From Chloroflexus sp. MS-G (GTDB lineage Bacteria > Chloroflexota > Chloroflexia > Chloroflexales > Chloroflexaceae): a stretch of DNA of 64,000 nucleotides. Numbering within the stretch: the first letter of the stretch is position 1; every line of letters begins with the position of its first letter. Shown here one piece after another: positions 8,042 through 16,627 of this stretch. Where the stretch lies: the NCBI RefSeq assembly GCF_000735195.1, contig NZ_JPIM01000003.1, positions 1 through 64,000 on the forward strand, read 5' to 3'. Below the pieces are notes generated by a model. It made no database searches, had not been told where the DNA came from, and saw only the letters and a program-made list of their open reading frames with translations. The translations under genes and the position numbers were made by a program.

Positions 8042-9721
8042 ATGGCCAGTATTGCAGCACGTGCCCGCCCGTTAGCAATCAGCGCTGATTTAAGCGTCGA
8101 GCGCAAACTTGCCGGGATTAACATTTTTATCGCCCTTGCCGCACTGGCAGTAGGCGGATTGATGGGTGTATTGCAAATTTTGCGCTACAACGGGCTTGAT
8201 CTCTACACACCGGCAAAACCACTCTTGCCCGGGGGCTATTATCAGGGCCTGACCGTGCATGGGGTGCTCAACGTTCTCGTCTTCACCACTTTTTACATTA
8301 TTGGCTTTCTAACGTACATTTTTGCCAAGGCTCTCAATCGGCCATTGGCCAGTAGTCGGCTGGCGTGGGCCACGCTCTGGGTGATGGTTAGCGGTCTGTT
8401 GCTAGCCGCCATCCCGTTGCTCACCAACAACGCTACCGTGATGTTCACCTTTTACCCACCATTGAAAGCCGACTCACTCTTCTACATTGGGTTGACAATG
8501 GTGGTCGCCGGGACGTGGCTCTTGTTGGTGAACATGATCCTGACTCGGAATGCCTGGCTGGCCGATAATCCCGGTCAACGCACGCCGCTGCCAGCGTTTA
8601 TGGCCATCGTCACCATGCTGATGTGGACGATCGCGACCATTGGTGTAGCCAGCGAAATGATCTTCCTGGTTATTCCATGGTCACTGGGCCTGGTAGGAGG
8701 GACCGATCCAGTATTAGCCCGTACCCTCTTCTGGTTTACCGGACACCCGATTGTCTACTTTTGGTTACTGCCAGCCTACATCTCGTGGTACACATTGGTT
8801 CCGGCCCAAGCTGGAGGTAAGCTGTTCAGCGACCCTATGGCACGGGTTTCGTTCATCCTTTTCCTGATTCTGTCAATCCCGATTGGGATGCACCATCAGG
8901 TGACCGACCCCGGTATTTCGGAGATGTGGAAACTAGTACACGCTGTCTTTACCTTCGGGGTCTTCTTCCCCAGTCTGCTGACCTTCTTTAACGTCGTGGC
9001 CTCACTCGAGTATGCCGGGCGTCGGAATGGCGGTGAAGGCTGGCTGGCCTGGATTTTCAACCTGCCATGGGGGAAACCGGAAATCTCGGCCCAGCTCGTG
9101 GCCATGATGCTCTTTGCCTTTGGGGGAATTAGCGGTCTGGTTAACGCTTCGTACAACGTCAACCTGGTTGTACACAATACTTCATGGATTTCGGGGCACT
9201 TCCATCTAACGGTCGGAACAGCAGTTGCACTGAGCTTTATGGGCATCACATACTGGCTGGTCCCCCATCTGACCGGACGTGCGCTCTGGAGTAGGAGCCT
9301 TGGCGTAGCGCAAGCCTGGCTATGGTTCGTTGGCATGGGTCTCTTCTCGCACTTCATGCATGAGCTGGGATTGCGTGGAATGCCACGTCGTTCCGACATT
9401 GGCGGTGCGCCTTACGTGCAAGATGAATGGCGCTTCTTCCTCTTCTTCGCCATGATTGGGGGTCTGATCATGTTTGTAAGCGCCATCTTCTACTACCTCA
9501 ACATGATCATGACCCTGACAAGAGGCAAGAAGCTAGCCGAAGTGCCCGATATTACCTTCGCCCGTGCTCTTTCTGGACCCGAAGACGCACCGAAGGTTCT
9601 TGATCGCCTACTGGTGTGGGTGGCAGTCGCCGCTGTCTTGATCTTGATCAACTATCTACCGACAATTATTGATATTATCAGCACGGCAACCTTTGATATT
9701 CCGGGCCGACGTGTCTGGTAA
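8042..9721 (+). CDS. ba3-type cytochrome c oxidase subunit I
   Basis: 559 residues from ATG 8042, preceded by AAAGGAGAG. Multi-pass haem-copper oxidase core that reduces O2 and pumps protons. The low-spin haem His73 is in TVHGVLNVL; the CuB/active-site motif GHPIVYFWLLP carries the His-Tyr cross-link pair; the CuB His pair is GMHHQ; the haem ligands are in HFHLTVG. These forms, and the lack of the A-family D-channel motif, point to the B family. It ends the operon; a strong hairpin follows at 9751-9785. In a phototroph that also respires, this oxidase gives aerobic respiration. Confidence 0.95.
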   Translation: MASIAARARPLAISADLSVERKLAGINIFIALAALAVGGLMGVLQILRYNGLDLYTPAKPLLPGGYYQGLTVHGVLNVLVFTTFYIIGFLTYIFAKALNRPLASSRLAWATLWVMVSGLLLAAIPLLTNNATVMFTFYPPLKADSLFYIGLTMVVAGTWLLLVNMILTRNAWLADNPGQRTPLPAFMAIVTMLMWTIATIGVASEMIFLVIPWSLGLVGGTDPVLARTLFWFTGHPIVYFWLLPAYISWYTLVPAQAGGKLFSDPMARVSFILFLILSIPIGMHHQVTDPGISEMWKLVHAVFTFGVFFPSLLTFFNVVASLEYAGRRNGGEGWLAWIFNLPWGKPEISAQLVAMMLFAFGGISGLVNASYNVNLVVHNTSWISGHFHLTVGTAVALSFMGITYWLVPHLTGRALWSRSLGVAQAWLWFVGMGLFSHFMHELGLRGMPRRSDIGGAPYVQDEWRFFLFFAMIGGLIMFVSAIFYYLNMIMTLTRGKKLAEVPDITFARALSGPEDAPKVLDRLLVWVAVAAVLILINYLPTIIDIISTATFDIPGRRVW

Positions 9722-9750
9722 TTGGGTGAGTATTCCTCACTGTGCCCCAG

Positions 9751-9785
9751 GCTCCCTTTCTCTCAATCTAAGAGAGGAAGGGAGC
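9751..9785. repeat. hairpin after the cox operon (GAGAGGAAGGG family)
   Basis: A 14-bp stem with one G-T type mismatch: left arm 9751-9764 (GCTCCCTTTCTCTC), right arm 9772-9785, 7-base loop. It lies 30 bases after the coxA stop and may help end transcription, though no T-run follows. The arm sequence is shared with hairpins at 39107-39145 and 62684-62714, so it is also a dispersed repeat. Confidence 0.6.
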
Positions 9786-9891
9786 GTTTATGGGGTGAAA
9801 CCCACCCTTACAAGAGAGAAAAGAGAAATGAAGGAAGGGGTGAGCGGATCAGGGCTGGTCGCACACCACGTTCGGAACAGAAAGCTATTCA

Positions 9892-9996
9892 GTGCCTATC
9901 CGGCATACCCTGTCGCAGCAGCAGATCGTTGGGGCACAGCAGTACTGCGCCCGTACAGCTATCAGGTGTCATCTGCCGTACCGTGAGACGATTGCT
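9892..9996. repeat. degenerate copy of the GCCTATCCG element
   Basis: Starts GTGCCTATCCGGCATACC, then shares with the intact element at 12330-12449 the internal TGTCGCAG..AG, the CAGC..CTGCGCCCGTACA palindrome and the TATCAGGT..CATC..GTAC.GTGAGAC.ATT block, in the same order and spacing. The right terminal repeat is lost after about 9996. Confidence 0.65.
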
Positions 9997-10074
9997 CTTT
10001 CCTCTGCCCTTCATACCTCACCACTGCCAAAGAGGAGGCACCTGTTGACAACGCCGTGAACGTTGCCCCCTCCC

Positions 10075-10104
10075 TTGACACTAACTGATTTTTTGTGGTA
10101 CTAT
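10075..10104 (+). promoter_or_regulatory. candidate promoter of oppDF
   Basis: TTGACA (10075-10080), 18 bases, TACTAT (10099-10104). It is about 90 bases before the oppD start, in a spacer that otherwise holds degenerate repeats. Confidence 0.5.
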
Positions 10105-10193
10105 CCTCAATATCCGCGTCATAGCAAGGTAAATCACATTTTCTTGCTGACATCAGCGTGATGTACAGAGTGGTACAGTAAAGGATCGGTCTT

Positions 10194-11210
10194 ATGGCCC
10201 CGTTGCTTGAAGTGCGTGACCTGCGCACCTACTTTTATACCCAGGATGGCATCGTCAAAGCGGTTGACGGTGTTTCTTTTTATGTCAATCGTGGTGAGAC
10301 ACTCGGTATCGTCGGCGAGTCGGGGTGTGGCAAATCGGTGACCTCCCTCTCGATCATGCGGTTGATCCCCAATCCGCCAGGCAAGATCGTCGGCGGGCAA
10401 ATTTTGTTTGATGGTGAAGACCTGCTCCAGGCCAGTGAAGAAGAGATGCGGCATATTCGCGGGAATCGGATTGCGATGATTTTTCAAGACCCTATGACAT
10501 CGCTCAATCCGGTTTTGACGATTGGCCGCCAGATTACCGAATCGCTTGAATTACATCTGAAGCTGAGTAAAAAAGAGGCCCGCGATCGCGCCATCGAGCT
10601 GCTTGACATGGTTGGGATCCCCTCCCCCAGTAAACGACTTGATAACTATCCTCACCAGTTTTCGGGCGGGATGCGCCAACGAGTCATGATCGCGATGGCC
10701 CTTTCGTGTAACCCCGAACTACTGATTGCCGATGAGCCAACGACAGCCCTCGATGTCACCATTCAGGCCCAGATTCTTGAGCTGATCAATCGCTTGCGTG
10801 AAGAGCTTGAAACCGCAGTGATCTTGATCACCCACGACCTTGGTGTTGTTGCCGGTATGACTGATCGGGTGACGGTCATGTATGCCGGTAAAGTTGTTGA
10901 AGAAGGTCCAACAAGTGAGATTTTCGCCAATCCACGTATGCCGTATACGATTGGATTGCTCCGTTCCATCCCAAGACTCGATGAAGAACGTGGTCGACGC
11001 CTGACCCCGATTCGTGGCCTGCCACCGAATTTGATCGATCTGCCGCCGATTTGTCCTTTTAGTCCGCGTTGTGACTACGCTCGCGAAGAATGTCTGAGCA
11101 GTGTGCCCGAACTGCGGAGCGTTGGCAACGATCATCGGGCAGCGTGTCATTTCGAGATTACGCTGGATACACCTGTTCCAAGACAAGCGACCACCGATGT
11201 TGCAGCTTGA
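10194..11210 (+). CDS. oligopeptide/dipeptide ABC transporter ATPase (OppD/DppD)
   Basis: 338 residues. Walker [12 protein letters not shown] near residue 41, Q-loop [10 protein letters not shown] near 97, ABC signature FSGGMRQRV near 158, Walker [13 protein letters not shown] near 178, switch His in ILITHDLG. The C-terminal oligopeptide-transport extension holds the conserved cysteines ([17 protein letters not shown]), which in this family bind an iron-sulfur cluster. It drives uptake of short peptides with the partner OppF next door (16 bases). No permease or binding-protein gene adjoins; the nearest binding protein is on the other strand at 18-19.8 kb. Confidence 0.93.
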   Translation: MAPLLEVRDLRTYFYTQDGIVKAVDGVSFYVNRGETLGIVGESGCGKSVTSLSIMRLIPNPPGKIVGGQILFDGEDLLQASEEEMRHIRGNRIAMIFQDPMTSLNPVLTIGRQITESLELHLKLSKKEARDRAIELLDMVGIPSPSKRLDNYPHQFSGGMRQRVMIAMALSCNPELLIADEPTTALDVTIQAQILELINRLREELETAVILITHDLGVVAGMTDRVTVMYAGKVVEEGPTSEIFANPRMPYTIGLLRSIPRLDEERGRRLTPIRGLPPNLIDLPPICPFSPRCDYAREECLSSVPELRSVGNDHRAACHFEITLDTPVPRQATTDVAA

Positions 11211-11226
11211 GTAGATGAGGCAAAGC

Positions 11227-12330
11227 ATGACAACAGGAACATCACCATCAGGCGAACATCTCATCGAAGTCAAAAATTTACGGATGTATTTCCCGGTCAC
11301 CCGCGGAATCATTTTTCAACGGCGGGTTGGTACGGTGAAGGCGGTTGATGGGGTCAGTTTTAGCATTAAACGTGGTGAAACGCTCGGCCTGGTCGGTGAA
11401 TCTGGTTGTGGGAAGAGCACGACTGGACGAGCAATTCTGCAACTGTACCGACCAACTGACGGTCAGGTGCTATTTGAGGGGATTGACCTCACGAAGCTGA
11501 GAGGGAATGCTCTGCGCCAGATGCGGCGGCGAGTGCAGATGATCTTTCAAGACCCGTATGCCTCACTCAACCCGCGAATGACGGTGGGTGATATTATTGC
11601 CGAACCAATTCGTGTCCATAAACTACGTGAGGGGCGGGCAGTCCGTGAACGGGTCGAAGAACTGTTACACCTGGTTGGTCTTAATCCAGCTTTTGCCAAC
11701 CGTTACCCGCACGAATTTTCGGGTGGTCAGCGGCAACGCATCGGTATCGCCCGTGCCCTGGCCGTTGAACCAGATTTCGTCGTGTGCGATGAGCCAGTAT
11801 CGGCGCTCGATGTCTCAATTCAGGCGCAGGTAGTTAACTTGCTTGAAGAATTGCAGGATAAACTTGGCCTGACGTACCTCTTTATTGCCCACGATCTGAG
11901 TGTTGTCAACCATATCTCGGATCGGGTTGCAGTAATGTATCTCGGCAAGATTGTCGAGTTGGCCGAAGGGCCAAAGCTCTATTCAATGCCGCTGCACCCT
12001 TATACCCAGGCCTTGCTCTCGGCAGTCCCCATTCCTGATCCTAAAGTAGAAAAGCAGCGCCGACGGATCATTCTTGAAGGTGATGTACCGAGTCCACTCA
12101 ATCCGCCATCAGGTTGCCATTTCCACACCCGATGCCCGATCGCTATTCAGAAGTGCAAGGAAGAAGAGCCGCCATTTGTCGATTATGGCGATGGGCATTT
12201 TGCCGCTTGCTGGCGTGCCCGCGAGAGCATCACGTTGATGCCAGAAATAGCCCGCAAGCAGGCAGAGGCAGTAGCAGCACGAATCGCTGCTGAGGCAGAA
12301 CGGGTGAAGAGTGTTTCACACGAGCACTAA
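11227..12330 (+). CDS. oligopeptide/dipeptide ABC transporter ATPase (OppF/DppF)
   Basis: 367 residues from ATG 11227, which has GAGG upstream; ATG 11215 sits on that ribosome site. Walker [13 protein letters not shown]-loop [12 protein letters not shown], signature [12 protein letters not shown], Walker [12 protein letters not shown] and switch AHDLS are all present, with the C-terminal Cys cluster ([15 protein letters not shown]). Works as a heterodimer with OppD. The tail after about residue 330 is Ala/Glu-rich. Its TAA stop (12328-12330) shares its last base with the left end of the inverted-repeat element at 12330-12449, so the 3' end may have been shaped by that insertion. Confidence 0.93.
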   Translation: MTTGTSPSGEHLIEVKNLRMYFPVTRGIIFQRRVGTVKAVDGVSFSIKRGETLGLVGESGCGKSTTGRAILQLYRPTDGQVLFEGIDLTKLRGNALRQMRRRVQMIFQDPYASLNPRMTVGDIIAEPIRVHKLREGRAVRERVEELLHLVGLNPAFANRYPHEFSGGQRQRIGIARALAVEPDFVVCDEPVSALDVSIQAQVVNLLEELQDKLGLTYLFIAHDLSVVNHISDRVAVMYLGKIVELAEGPKLYSMPLHPYTQALLSAVPIPDPKVEKQRRRIILEGDVPSPLNPPSGCHFHTRCPIAIQKCKEEEPPFVDYGDGHFAACWRARESITLMPEIARKQAEAVAARIAAEAERVKSVSHEH

Positions 12331-12449
12331 GAGCCTATCCGGAATACCTTGTCGCAGAAGAAGATTCGGTTGGGGCGCAGCGGCGCTGCGCCCGTACACT
12401 TATCAGGTTTCATTCGCTGTACGGTGAGACAATTATTCGGATAGGCTCT
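12330..12449. repeat. MITE-like element with AGAGCCTATCCG terminal inverted repeats
   Basis: 120 bases bounded by perfect 12-base inverted repeats, AGAGCCTATCCG (12330-12341) and CGGATAGGCTCT (12438-12449). It contains an internal palindrome GGCGCAGC-GGC-GCTGCGCC. No open frame of its own. It abuts the oppF stop codon. Related sequences lie at 9892-9996, 33367-33381 and 62391-62487. Confidence 0.8.
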
Positions 12450-12467
12450 AAACAGAGCATTCACCGA

Positions 12468-15400
12468 TCAACGTATCGCAATTTCACGATCGGTGAACGC
12501 TGACCGCAGCCGCTCAATCTCAGCTAACAACAGGCGACGACCACCGATTTCAGCAATCTCGTGCGCCTCGGCGAGCAGGGTACGCGCTTCCCCTGCTGGT
12601 AAGAGAGGCGCAAGCCAGATACGAATCTGGGCCGCCAGATGGCGTGCCCCCAGCGTATCGGCTTGGGCCAGTGCCGAAGAGAGATAGTGAACGGCACAGG
12701 TCGTTTCGCCACGGCGCAACGCTACCAGCCCCAAATTCGCGGTGATACCGGCAATCCGCTCGGGAATACCCAACTGCGTGGCAAGCGTTAATCCCTGCTG
12801 AAATCGTGCAGCGGCAGTTGTCACATCATCCTGCGCCAGCGCCACTTCACCGGCAGTCGAAAGGAGATAGGGCTGCAACGACAGTGCTCCCCATTCCTCT
12901 GCCAACGCTAGCGCCTCGGTAATCATCGCCGCAGCCATCTCAATTTCACCGCGTAACAACCGGTGATACGCCTGATTATTGCGCGATAAGATCCGCCAGG
13001 TCATTGCCTGCGTACCAGCTTCATCGGCAATGCGGCAGGCCTGCTCGTAGCGGGCAATCGCCGTGTCGAGATCACCCTGCTGCGCCGCAACGTTCCCCAA
13101 CTCGAAATTAACGTGGGCCAGTGCCGCCCCATCAGTGACGGCGTGGGTGCGGAGTATCTGTTCGGCCTGAAACAACCGCATAGCAGCCGCAGCCAGATCG
13201 GCACCTTCAAGCGAGAGTGCCGTTCCCCAGAGAAAGAGAGCGGTTGCCTGCGCGGACGGATCGGCGGCAGAGTCAAGCTGACTGACCAGTTCGATCACTT
13301 CGGCATAGCGACCTTGAGGGATCAGTGCCCGTGCCAGCGCCAGTCGGGCAACGAGCGCATCGTTTGGCATCTGCGCGGCTGCCATTGCATCACGAAAGGC
13401 CTCGGCTGCCGCAGCTGCTGCTCCGGATTGCAGCCGTGCATCACCCAGTTTCATCAAAACGGCTGCACGTTGATTCACCGGTACGCCCATCAGGGCCTGA
13501 TGGTAGAACTCAGCCGCCTCCGACCACGCAGCTACTGATGCGGCACGCTCTGCTGCACGAAGTGCATAACCGGCTGCACGTTCTCGCCAACCGCCTTTGG
13601 TAAAATGAAGGGCAATTTGACCAGCGACATCATCAATCTGCTCGCGGTAGAGCACTTCAAGTGCTTCACCGATGCGCCGATGCAACATCTGCCGGCGCAG
13701 TCCTCCGCCATCACGACGCACAATCTCCATTGTCAAGCTATGCTCGAAACGGTATCGACCATCTGCAAGCGGAACAATCAGTCGGGCTACCAGCAATTCA
13801 TCGAGCGCAGCGAGTGCAGCGTCGTCGGACAGAGCGGCTGCCCTGGCAACAACGCCAAATTCAAACTCACGCCCAACCAGGACGGCTGCATCAAGAACAC
13901 GCCGTGCTGCTTCCGAAAGTCGGCTCAGACGAGTTTCAATCAGGTTAGAGACCGTCTGCGGTACGATCGGTTGCGCCGATAATGTGCTGATGTTGACCAT
14001 CCCGTTATCGGTGAGCCAACCGGCAGTGCGGGCATGACGAATGAGTTCGACGATAATGTAGGGGTTGCCTTCGGCGCTCTGCTCGAGCCAATCGGCCAAC
14101 GGGTGCGCGAACGGTTCACTCAGATGACGAGCGATTACCAACACGGCTGTTTGGTCAAGACGATTAATCGGTAAGCGAAACAGCCGTTCTTCGCGTACCA
14201 GCGAGCGGATGAGACTAGCGAGCGCGCTCCGTGGTTCAGGTGGACAACTGGTGGACACTACCAAGAGATCAACATCGGCACTCCGTCGCAAGAGATACCC
14301 TAACAGACCAAGCGTACTGACATCAGCCCATTGCAGATCGTCGAACAAAAACCTTACAGGAGTATGGCGAGCCAGTTCAAGCAACAGACGGGTCACTGCT
14401 TCCCAGAGGCGGGCCTCATCGGGGAAACCAGCCGGTGGTGGGGCCAGATCGGGTAGTAAGCGGCCCAATTCATGCCACCAGATCGGCGCAAGCTGTAATT
14501 GCGAACGCAGAAGCGGCCAGTCAGGGCGGCTGATCAGATCGTGTAATGCGTTCCTGATCGGCAAATAGGGCAGATGTTGTTCCAGCTCACGGGCAGCGCC
14601 AATCATCACCAAGCCACCCCGTCGTGTGAAAAACTCCTCTGCCAGCCGTGTCTTACCGATCCCGGGGACACCTTCGATGAGCACCAACCGGCCAGGACGT
14701 GCTTCTGAGTGCAACGTTGCCAATTCAAGCTCCCGACCGGTGAAAGGGAATGAGCCATTGGTCAAGGACGGACGCAGCCGCATCGGTATCGTCGGCGACG
14801 TAGCGAGTGAATCGGTAATAACGGCATCGTACAGAGCCTGGGTTTCGCGCATAGGTGGCACGCCCAACTCTTGATCGAGCAGATCGCGCAAGCGCTCGAA
14901 ACGACGGATAGCCCCTACGCGATCACCGCTCAGGTACGCCAGACGCATCGCATCGCGCTGCACATCTTCTTGGAGCGGATCGATCTTGAGCACCTGATCG
15001 AGCGCGGCCAGTGCTGCCACCATATCACCCTGCTGTTCATACAAGCGAGCCAGCCGCAACCAACCGCGGGCAAGCAACGCTCGTGTTCGTTCACGCTCAG
15101 CCTCTAGCCAGAGCTGAAACGGCTCACAATCGGGGAGCGCAAAGCCCGCCAGGAACTCCACATCGCCAGTAGGCAACGCATTCAAGAGCATCGCTGCATC
15201 GACCTGTGCAGCGGCGACCAGGGTTTGTAAATGACGCACATCTACCACTGCCTCAAGTGCCAGCCACTCTTCGTCGGTAACTAAACCTTCCCGCAATACC
15301 CGCCGGATATCATACAGCGTTGAACGCAACATCTGCTGTGCTGCTCCCCGTTCGTGATCGGGCCAGAGGAGTGACAAAACCTGTTCGCGTGATACCGGAC

Positions 15401-15512
15401 GGGTGTGCGTAGCGAGGTAGTAAAACAATGCCCGACTACGCCGACGTGGCAGCGAGATTGGTTGATCGTTAACGACAATTCGCGGCGAACCAAGTAGACA
15501 AACCGTGATCAT
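12468..15512 (-). CDS. BTAD/AAA/TPR transcriptional regulator (SARP-like)
   Basis: 1014 residues. An OmpR-like winged helix at about 1-95 (LPRRRSRALFYYLATH, then the recognition segment) leads into a bacterial transcriptional activator domain (about 100-240). A STAND/AAA ATPase follows, starting FTGRELELATLHSEA, with Walker A GVPGIGKTRLA near 280 and Walker B RFLFDDLQWAD near 390. Tetratricopeptide-like helical repeats fill about 600-1000. Such proteins usually sense a ligand or partner through the repeats and activate nearby genes. Its start overlaps the stop of the upstream phosphoribosyltransferase gene as ATGA, so the two are made together. The target is not evident. Confidence 0.88.
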   Translation of the reverse strand: MITVCLLGSPRIVVNDQPISLPRRRSRALFYYLATHTRPVSREQVLSLLWPDHERGAAQQMLRSTLYDIRRVLREGLVTDEEWLALEAVVDVRHLQTLVAAAQVDAAMLLNALPTGDVEFLAGFALPDCEPFQLWLEAERERTRALLARGWLRLARLYEQQGDMVAALAALDQVLKIDPLQEDVQRDAMRLAYLSGDRVGAIRRFERLRDLLDQELGVPPMRETQALYDAVITDSLATSPTIPMRLRPSLTNGSFPFTGRELELATLHSEARPGRLVLIEGVPGIGKTRLAEEFFTRRGGLVMIGAARELEQHLPYLPIRNALHDLISRPDWPLLRSQLQLAPIWWHELGRLLPDLAPPPAGFPDEARLWEAVTRLLLELARHTPVRFLFDDLQWADVSTLGLLGYLLRRSADVDLLVVSTSCPPEPRSALASLIRSLVREERLFRLPINRLDQTAVLVIARHLSEPFAHPLADWLEQSAEGNPYIIVELIRHARTAGWLTDNGMVNISTLSAQPIVPQTVSNLIETRLSRLSEAARRVLDAAVLVGREFEFGVVARAAALSDDAALAALDELLVARLIVPLADGRYRFEHSLTMEIVRRDGGGLRRQMLHRRIGEALEVLYREQIDDVAGQIALHFTKGGWRERAAGYALRAAERAASVAAWSEAAEFYHQALMGVPVNQRAAVLMKLGDARLQSGAAAAAAEAFRDAMAAAQMPNDALVARLALARALIPQGRYAEVIELVSQLDSAADPSAQATALFLWGTALSLEGADLAAAAMRLFQAEQILRTHAVTDGAALAHVNFELGNVAAQQGDLDTAIARYEQACRIADEAGTQAMTWRILSRNNQAYHRLLRGEIEMAAAMITEALALAEEWGALSLQPYLLSTAGEVALAQDDVTTAAARFQQGLTLATQLGIPERIAGITANLGLVALRRGETTCAVHYLSSALAQADTLGARHLAAQIRIWLAPLLPAGEARTLLAEAHEIAEIGGRRLLLAEIERLRSAFTDREIAIR

Positions 15513-16198
15513 GCTCCCTCGTGATCGGACACAGCACCTGCCGGTTGCGCAGCTTGTAACAATTCTCGCACCTCATCATCGGTGGTCTGGCGAAAATCGT
15601 CGTACCAGTAGCTAAGGGCGTAAAACGGTTCAACCGTCCACACTGCCACTACATCATCGGCCACCGAACGTACCATGCGCACTCCTTCTTTGCTAGCTAC
15701 AGGCACCGCAACCGTAATCCACCGTGGTTGGTGCAACCGCACACAATCAACTGCTGCGTGCATGGTAGCACCGGTTGCCAGACCATCGTCAATGATAATA
15801 ACCGTCTTATCGCGCAGTTCAGGTGGTGGACGCTGACCACGGTAGGTTTGAGCACGACGGGCGATCTCCAACTGTTCGCGAGCAGCTACCTCTTCAATCA
15901 CCTGGGGCGCGATACACAAATCGGCGATAATCTCGTGGTTGAGCACCCGTACCCCACCTTCAGCAATCGCTCCCATCGCTAGCTCAACCTGACCAGGCAC
16001 ACCGAGTTTGCGCACGAGCAAAACATCGAGTGGTGCCGACAACGCCTTCGCCACTTCATAAGCAACTGGCACACCGCCTCGGGGCAAAGCCAAAATCTGC
16101 AATCCAGGACGTTCGGCATAGTGGCTCAGACTCCAGGCCAGTGCCTTTCCGGCTGCACGACGGTCGGCAAAGCGACGTAAACCTACCGGTATTGGCAT
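15509..16198 (-). CDS. phosphoribosyltransferase-domain protein
   Basis: 229 residues from ATG 16198, preceded by GGAGG; the longer frame to 16303 lacks support. The PRPP-binding motif VIIIDDGLATGATMHAA (about 118-134) is intact, and LALPRGGVPVAYEVA (about 35-50) is the typical opening of the ComF-like/'putative phosphoribosyl transferase' group. Members of this group are of uncertain substrate; some are fused to dienelactone hydrolases. A nucleobase or nucleotide-like substrate is likely but not shown. It is translationally coupled to the BTAD regulator downstream, which suggests a regulatory or stress role. Divergent from the c-di-AMP receptor-like gene. Confidence 0.8.
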   Translation of the reverse strand: MPIPVGLRRFADRRAAGKALAWSLSHYAERPGLQILALPRGGVPVAYEVAKALSAPLDVLLVRKLGVPGQVELAMGAIAEGGVRVLNHEIIADLCIAPQVIEEVAAREQLEIARRAQTYRGQRPPPELRDKTVIIIDDGLATGATMHAAVDCVRLHQPRWITVAVPVASKEGVRMVRSVADDVVAVWTVEPFYALSYWYDDFRQTTDDEVRELLQAAQPAGAVSDHEGA

Positions 16199-16312
16199 AG
16201 CCGCCTCCTGCTGTAACTTCCAGATACAACATCGTGCTATCTCCGCCACGACACACCCGCTCACACCTACGACAATGATAGCACGCCAGTCATTGCCCAA
16301 CAATACAAAACA

Positions 16313-16341
16313 TTGACGATAACGCCAGCTCTCCGTATAAT
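16313..16341 (+). promoter_or_regulatory. strong sigma70-type promoter of the DarA-like/glycosyltransferase pair
   Basis: TTGACG (16313-16318), exactly 17 bases, TATAAT (16336-16341). The predicted start point is about 30 bases before the ATG at 16379. Confidence 0.65.
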
Positions 16342-16378
16342 CTCGGCAGCAACTGCTTGCAGAAGCGAAAGGGTGAGT

Positions 16379-16621
16379 ATGAAGTTGATTATCTTCGTAA
16401 CCGAGGACGCCTACGCGGATGCCGGGGTCGATGCCCTGGTTACCGCTGGCTTCCGGGTGACACGTCTGGCGACAACCGGTGGTTTTTTGCGCCGTGGCAA
16501 CACGACTCTGCTGGTTGGAGTGGAAGATTCACAGGTTGAGCGAGCACACGAGATTATGCAGCGGGCAGCACCAGGTACCCTCGCGATTACGATGGATCTC
16601 GAACGCTACGAGCGGTTATAG
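16379..16621 (+). CDS. short cyclic-di-AMP receptor-like protein (DarA/PstA family)
   Basis: 80 residues from ATG 16379. It matches the first part of the DarA/PstA fold: MKLIIFVTE opening strand, a helix, GFRVTRLATTGGFLRRGNTT, then a strand LLVGVED. The GGFLRRGN segment is the family hallmark and forms part of the c-di-AMP pocket. At 80 residues it lacks the roughly 28-residue C-terminal extension present in the 108-residue paralog at 21663-21989, so it resembles a PII-like core. It may bind a nucleotide as a trimer; ligand and partner are inferred. Six bases separate it from the glycosyltransferase downstream. Confidence 0.72.
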   Translation: MKLIIFVTEDAYADAGVDALVTAGFRVTRLATTGGFLRRGNTTLLVGVEDSQVERAHEIMQRAAPGTLAITMDLERYERL

Positions 16622-16627
16622 GTTGTT

